From: Carettochelys insculpta
Taxonomy: Eukaryota; Chordata; Testudines; Carettochelyidae
Direction of reading: 5' to 3'
Assembly: GCF_033958435.1 (NCBI RefSeq)
Contig: NC_134138.1
Location: forward strand, 271,351,798 to 271,415,797
Length of the DNA: 64,000 bases
Shown here: in pieces, positions 59,247-64,000 of the stretch
Layout of the letters: every line of letters begins with the position of its first letter
Position numbering within the stretch: the stretch's first letter is position 1
Notes under the pieces: model-generated
What the model was told of the DNA's origin: nothing
The model's input: only the letters and a program-made list of their open reading frames with translations
Databases searched by the model: none
Position numbers and translations under genes: made by a program

Positions 59247-59330
59247 ACCAAGAACAAGAAGTCCTGTAGCACCTTACAGACTAACAAATTAGGTCATTCA
59301 CGGGCAAGACCCACTTCTTCAGATGATCAG
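59247..59330. repeat. dispersed repeat fragment
   Basis: AACAAGAAGTCCTGTAGCACC then CAAGACCCACTTCTTCAGAT. Shares sequence with 35376-35500 and, in part, with the arm of 54227-54775. Confidence 0.55.
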
Positions 59331-59813
59331 AGCAGACAATTAGAATCCAGGGTTTATATAGCAGGGGAAGGGAGAGACAAAGAAGAGGGGAAAAGGTGGG
59401 TGGATTACCTATGACTAGTCAGAACAGTAGGTGAAGCAAATTAAGTAGTGGGGCTGCGTCCACACTACACACAAATATTGAAAGCTGGAATTTGGAAAAT
59501 CGGAATCAAAAGAAGGGTTTTCAAAAGAACGCAGTTACACACACAAAGCAGATCACCGTACCGGTCGGCTCTTTCAAAAGAGGCTCCTGGTCTTTCGAAA
59601 GGGATCATCCGCACAGCAACGCAAGCCCTTTTGAAAAAAACAAGACAGGGAAAGCTGTGCACAGGGTCGCATGGCTGATAAGCCCTTCTGGGGCTCACAG
59701 CCAGCTGCCCCCTTAAAGGACCTCTCCCAAACTCACCCACCCTGCACACGCAGAGGACAGCTGAGCAGCGGACAGCGCTGCAGGTACCATGCTTTGAACA
59801 GAGGCTGCAGTGC

Positions 59814-61882
59814 ATGGAGCACCAGCATCTGCCCAAGGGTGATGCCTCCCCTGACACCAGGGCGCAGATGGCCATGGTCATCCTGGCCCTGCTGGAAGAT
59901 CTGCAGTCCACGACCCCTCCCACCAGGGTCCTGCAGGCCCTTGTAACAGAGCAATTACAGCACCCCTTTCCTTGTCCACCCGTTGCCTCTGGAGACACTG
60001 CAGCAGCGGGGACTGGTGGGAGAGGTTGGTGCTGCGCCAGTGGGACAATGAAAGGTGGCTCCAGAGCATCCGAATGTCAAGGTGGACATTCATGGAGCTG
60101 AGCCTTTGGCTCGCACCCACCCTGCAGCAAGTGGCCACCTGCATGTGGCCTGCACTCCCACTCGAGAAATGAGTGGGGATCACACTGTGGAAGCTGGCTA
60201 GCCCAGATAGCCACCATTCAGTTAGACACCAATTTGGGGTGGGCACGGCCACTCTTGCATCTGTCTTCCTGGAGGTAAGTCAGGTGGGTGTCCCACACCA
60301 CCATGGGAAGGGAGGAGTGGGCTTCTGTGCTTGGGGGGTGTGCAAAGAGGAGCTGGGGGGTCCTGCAGGGGAGGGGTGGGGCATGGAGGCCCACAGGCCA
60401 CCCCACCATGCAGGCTTAAATATTGATGCCCTTCCTCACACAGGTGGTCCAGGCAATCAACCGTGTCATCCTGCAGAGGGCTATCCAGCTCGGAGATCTG
60501 GACAACGCCGTGGCAGGATTTGCAGCCGTTGAGTCCCCCAACTGCTTCAGTGCCCTCGAAGGCACCCATATAGTGAGCCACATCCCAGACTACAGCCTGG
60601 GCCACTATATAAACTGCAAGGGGTACCACTTGGTGGTGCTGTAGGCCCTTGTGGATGCTAAGGGCCACTTCACCGATGTCTGTGGCTACGTCTACACGTG
60701 AAGTCTACATCGAAATACTTTCGATGTAGCAACATCGAAATAGGCTATTTCGATGAATCACGTCTACACGTCCTCCAGGGCTGGCAATGTCGATGTTCAA
60801 CTTCGACGTTGCGCGGCACCACATCGAAATAGGCGCTGCGAGGGAATGTCTACACGCCAAAGTAGCACACATCGAAATAAGGGTGCCAGGCACAGCTGCA
60901 GACAGGGTCACAGGGCGGACTCAACAGCAAGCCGCTCCCTTAAAGGGCCCCTCCCAGACACAGTTGCACCATACAACACAAGATACACAGAGCCTACAAC
61001 TGGTTGCAGACCCTGTGCCTGCAGCATGGATCCCCAGCTGCCGCAGCAGCAGCCAGAAGCCCTGGGCTAAGGGCTGCTGCCCACGGTGACCATAGAGCCC
61101 CGCAGGGGCTGGAGAGAGAGCATCTCTCAACCCCCCAGCTGATGGCCGCCATGGAGGACCCAGCAATTTCGACGTTGCGGGACGCGGATCGTCTACACGG
61201 TCCCTACTTCGACGTTGAACGTCGAAGTAGGGCGCTATTCCGATCCCCTCATGAGGTTAGCGACTTCGACGTCTCGCCGCCTAACGTCAAAGTTAACTTC
61301 GAAATAGCGCCCGACGCGTGTAGCCACGACCGGCGCTATTTCGAAGTTAGTGCTGCTACTTCGAAGTAGCGTGCACGTGTAGACACAGCTTGTGTGGGCT
61401 GGTCCAGGCAAGCCCACGATGCCCGGGTGTTCCAGAACTCCTGGCTGGGGCACCGCATGGAGGAGGACATGTACATATGTGCCTGGGAGCTGCCCATGGA
61501 GGCCATCACAATCTCACCCTGCATAATGGCTGACGGGGCATACCCCTTTCAGCTGTGGCTGATGCATCCCTACACAGGGCACACCACCCAAAGCCAGGAC
61601 ACTTTTAACCAATGCTTCCACCACACGCCCAATACCATGGAGCAGGCCTTCGGATGCCTAAAGGGGAGCTTCCATTATTTGAATGCATGCCAAGACGTCA
61701 GCCTCCGCAATGTCCCCGGCGTGGTCACACCCTGCTGTGTTCTGCACAATGTTGTAGAGAGAAAGCATGAGTGTTTTGTGCAGGGGTGGGCTGCAGATGG
61801 CGGCGCCAGCTATGAGCAGCTGGCTGTGGCCCCATGCCACCAGGCACACAGCAATGGGGTTAGGATCTGGGGAGGCCTTTGA
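59814..61882 (+). pseudogene. Harbinger DDE transposase, inactivated and interrupted
   Basis: The start MEHQHLPKGDASPDTRAQMA is at 59814. A frame change near 59985 leads to WWERLVLRQWDNERWLQSIR and the helical region. A TGA at 60170-60172 replaces the arginine of EKRVGIT (CGA to TGA type). The intron 60275-60443 (GAG|GTAAGT...CACAG) is at the same position as in the intact gene. Exon two has SALEGTHI, where the first catalytic aspartate is now glutamate. A TAG at 60642-60644 follows. After the nested element it resumes at VGWSRQAHDARVFQNSW, with aspartate in MADGAYPF and glutamate in MEQAFGCLKG still present, ending 61882. It would not be functional. Confidence 0.85.
60684..61390. mobile_element. 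internally deleted Harbinger inserted in the older transposase gene
   Basis: 707 bp from GGCTACGTCTACACGTG to CACGTGTAGACACAGCT, flanked by TGT on both sides (60681-60683 and 61391-61393). Its right 210 bp are the reverse complement of the intact element's left end (40433-40640). Its left part matches the intact element's right end and runs into the transposase start (MDPQLPQQQPE at 61026). Everything between was deleted. It has no functional gene and would rely on transposase from elsewhere. High conservation of TTCGAA-type motifs indicates youth. Confidence 0.9.
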
Positions 61883-62150
61883 ACTTGAGGCTCACTGACC
61901 CTCCCTGCTTTACCCTCTGGCCCACACCCACCCCTCCCCACTGCACCCAGCACACCCACCCTGCACCACTGCCCCCTGCACACACACCCCTGCACCACTG
62001 CCCCTCACACACCCACCCTGCACCACTGCCCGCCATATGCACAGGGGACACCAGTGTGCACAACACAACTCGGTACTATAACAGCAACTAAACACCAACC
62101 AACATGTAAATAAAATGCATTTGACAGAACAAGTGTGAGGCAATTTTAAG
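61883..62150. repeat. minisatellite and convergent 3' regions
   Basis: 61948-62036 has three to four units of about 27-30 bp built on CACACCCACCCTGCACCACTG. An AATAAA at 62109-62114 on the plus strand may be the old transposase polyadenylation signal. Confidence 0.6.
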
Positions 62151-62434
62151 TGGGAGCTATGTACGGGGTGAACTGGGGAGAACTATGTACAATGGGAAGG
62201 GGTGCAAGCACCTTGGAAGGGGTTATTGGGCAAGGGAGGACCTATTGCTCCACAGCGGGTGAAGGGTTGGACCCTTGGTGGATGCAGGGGCTCCTGCCGC
62301 TCTGGGTCTGGGGGCCCCATCAGGGCTGGGATGGGGCAGAGATTACAGGGAGGTAGAGCTGGTCAGGGGCTGTGGGCACTGCCTTAGGGGCCTGGGGGGT
62401 GATCGGGTGAAGGAGGGTTGGTGGGGCAGGGGAG

Positions 62435-63844
62435 TCAGGCTCGCCCTGGCCTAAACTGTGATGAGCCACTGGGCCAGTGGGAGCCTGGCAGCCGGGGGAG
62501 TTGTTGGCTGGGATAAGGGCAGTCAGTTCCAGGGCGGCAGGGGTGAGGGAAGGGGAGGCAGTAGGGGGGCAGCAGTGGTAGGGGGTTGGCAGGGCACTCC
62601 AGCTCTGGGTGGGCAAGGCACCATACTGCCACAGCCGCCTCATTCCAGACCTCCCACAGCCAGGCTCTGTGCTCCTGCTCCATCAGGAGCCAGTGGCGGA
62701 GGATGGCCGTTTGCTCCCATATGACAGTGGTGTGGGTGGCTGCAGCCTCATCCAGGTTGTGCCAGCATTGGTGGCGGGCCCTCCAGGGCTGGGTGAGTGG
62801 CAGGCCCTCTGGGGCTGTGGGGGTGCCAGCCTGGGCGACGGGGATGGGGGCTCCCTGGCTCCATCAGAGAGTGGAGCTGGACTGCTGGTGCCTGGGATTG
62901 GACTGTCCCGGCTGTCAGAGGGTGACTCTGAGGAGACGCAACAGAGAGAGAGAGGCAACCCGTCAATGCTGCTGCCTGGCCTCGGGGGCCCACCCTGACC
63001 CCCCCCCGACCATCCACCGACATATCATATACTCACCCAACCCTGCTGGGGGGACCCGCGTGGCCGGTGGGGCCTCATATGTGGGGCGCCTGCTGGATGC
63101 GGTCCGCCCCTGCCTCCCTTCCCAGTTGGAAGGATTATGGTGCTGTTCATGAGTGTGGGTGCTGAGTGCCACCATGCCTGGGCCTCGGACACGGCCGGGG
63201 GATGGCGGGGAGGCTGTCCGTCCCAGCCTGGGGCTCCTGAATCACCTGTTACCTACCTGAGGCTCTGGAAAACAGATCCAGGGAGACCTGCCTCAAGGGG
63301 GCCTTGCTGGAGGAGCTGGCGGTGATAGCAGTCATCAGGGGGCCTTCCTCCACCAAGGCACTCACCGTCTCGTCTGCCCTGGTCCAGCCCAATGATCCTG
63401 CCCAGTCCTGCACCTCGGCTTCAGGGTCCATCTGGGGGCTGGCAGTGTCTATCATGGCCACCAGGTCCAGAGCATCTTTCAGGCCCAGGAGCAGGTGTAG
63501 CTCCCGACAGGGAGTGCACCTCTGGGCGGCCCCTGCCCCCGATCGCCTGGCGGAATCCCTGGCCCAGCTGTGGGCCTTAAGCCACACTTAAATGGCTGTG
63601 CGCTGGGGGGGTGGCCCCACTTCCACAGCCCCTGCAACAGCTGATCAAAGGTCACAGCATTCCAGGGCCAGCCGGTGGGGTGCTGCAGCTTGTCTTCTCC
63701 AGCCCAGAGGCCAAGGAGGTCTTTTATCTCGGCCTCTGTCCAGGAGGGGCCCCTCCTTTTCTGGCCCTGGCTGGCCTCCAACGACCCGTCAGGCTGGGAG
63801 GAAAGGGCCTCCTGGAGGTCGTGGGGGTCTTGAAGACTTGCCAT
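62435..63844 (-). pseudogene. Harbinger Myb/SANT-like gene, decayed
   Basis: The start MASLQDPHDLQEALSSQPDG is at 63844 on the minus strand. The Myb/SANT-like domain RRGPSWTEAEIKDLLGLWAG aligns with RGPSWTEAELRDLRGLWSEE of the intact gene. Near 63590 the frame shifts and homology continues as WARDSARRSGAGAAQRCTPC then RELHLLLGLKD, matching AWDAAGRSGAAPVICPFYRE. A donor GCCTCAG|GTAGGT lies near 63260. Later frames contain a serine/proline segment and, near 62740-62640, an amphipathic stretch (LLMEQEHRAWLWEVWNEAAV). Exon limits after the first are uncertain. Confidence 0.72.
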
Positions 63845-64000
63845 GTGGCCCGTGGTCTCTTTGGCTGTGGGATCAGAGCAGCTGGAGGGTGTGCCTGTCA
63901 GAGCTCATGCTCCTGAGGCTGTCAGCACACTCAGCTCCCTGCACAGGGTTCCCAGGTCCTTGCAGCTTTAAGCAGCTGGACCCGGAGACCACAGAGCCCT

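Larger units (their letters stand above)
59452..64000. mobile_element. older PIF/Harbinger transposon, running off the window
   Basis: Left terminus GGCTGCGTCCACACTAC at 59452. A transposase pseudogene runs on the plus strand and a Myb/SANT-like pseudogene on the minus strand, convergent as in 40433-44982 but in reverse orientation. The right terminus lies beyond the window. Stops and frameshifts show it is dead. A younger related element (60684-61390) is nested inside. Confidence 0.82.

Noticed and set aside
1..64000. Bacterial-style operons, ribosome binding sites or terminators
   Set aside because: CR1, RTE, SINEs, LTRs and spliced transposase genes show this is vertebrate nuclear DNA, so such features do not apply.

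Overview
The window looks like nuclear DNA of a sauropsid vertebrate, most likely a turtle. The reasons are CR1 LINEs ending in the (TTCTTATG)-type octamer, a tRNA-derived SINE with a CR1-like tail that resembles the tortoise pol III SINE, an MIR-like SINE, RTE LINE sequence, and many hAT and PIF/Harbinger DNA elements. I recognise no host gene with confidence. Three short stretches have exon-like splice signals (5243-5402 +, 56568-56689 -, 58957-59087 +), and they are reported as weak candidates. Almost everything else I can support is mobile DNA, often nested two or three deep. Species and repeat-family names are from memory and no database was searched.

1-16.3 kb is AT-rich, mostly unique or very old DNA with one SINE (1984-2187), two ancient LINE reverse-transcriptase remnants (about 3.2-4.0 and 10.1-10.8 kb) and four inverted-repeat MITEs. 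16.4-28.97 kb holds a hAT transposase pseudogene split by a CR1 (16737-18332), two copies of a TG...CA LTR-like repeat (18967-20800 and 24526-25989), an LTR inside a hAT-like MITE (21102-21990), and a solo LTR (27912-28968). 30.6-39.6 kb contains a MITE, CR1 and RTE fragments including an exact 120-bp duplication, a minus-strand LTR, a hAT element with a clean 8-bp target duplication (36912-38063), an MIR-like SINE and a second CR1.

The most notable unit is 40433-44982, a GC-rich PIF/Harbinger transposon. It carries two convergent, apparently intact spliced genes: a Myb/SANT-like DNA-binding protein (+ strand) and a HARBI1-type DDE transposase (- strand). In known Harbinger systems the Myb-like protein helps bring the transposase to the nucleus and to the element ends, so the pair forms a two-component mobilisation system. 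This copy has a solo LTR in the Myb-gene intron and has lost about 60 bp of its right end, where it joins half of a MITE.

A second, older Harbinger (59452 to beyond 64000) has the same gene order but carries stops and frameshifts. Its transposase gene was hit by a 707-bp internally deleted relative of the first element (60684-61390), flanked by the 3-bp duplication TGT. Further Harbinger fragments lie at 45640-46140 and 55063-55625. At least ten MITEs share a GGCTACGTCTACAC-like terminus and, where both ends survive, mostly matching or near-matching 3-bp duplications. This suggests one transposase clade mobilised them all. 46.8-59.4 kb is otherwise old repeats and gene-free DNA, including a long hairpin repeat at 54227-54775.
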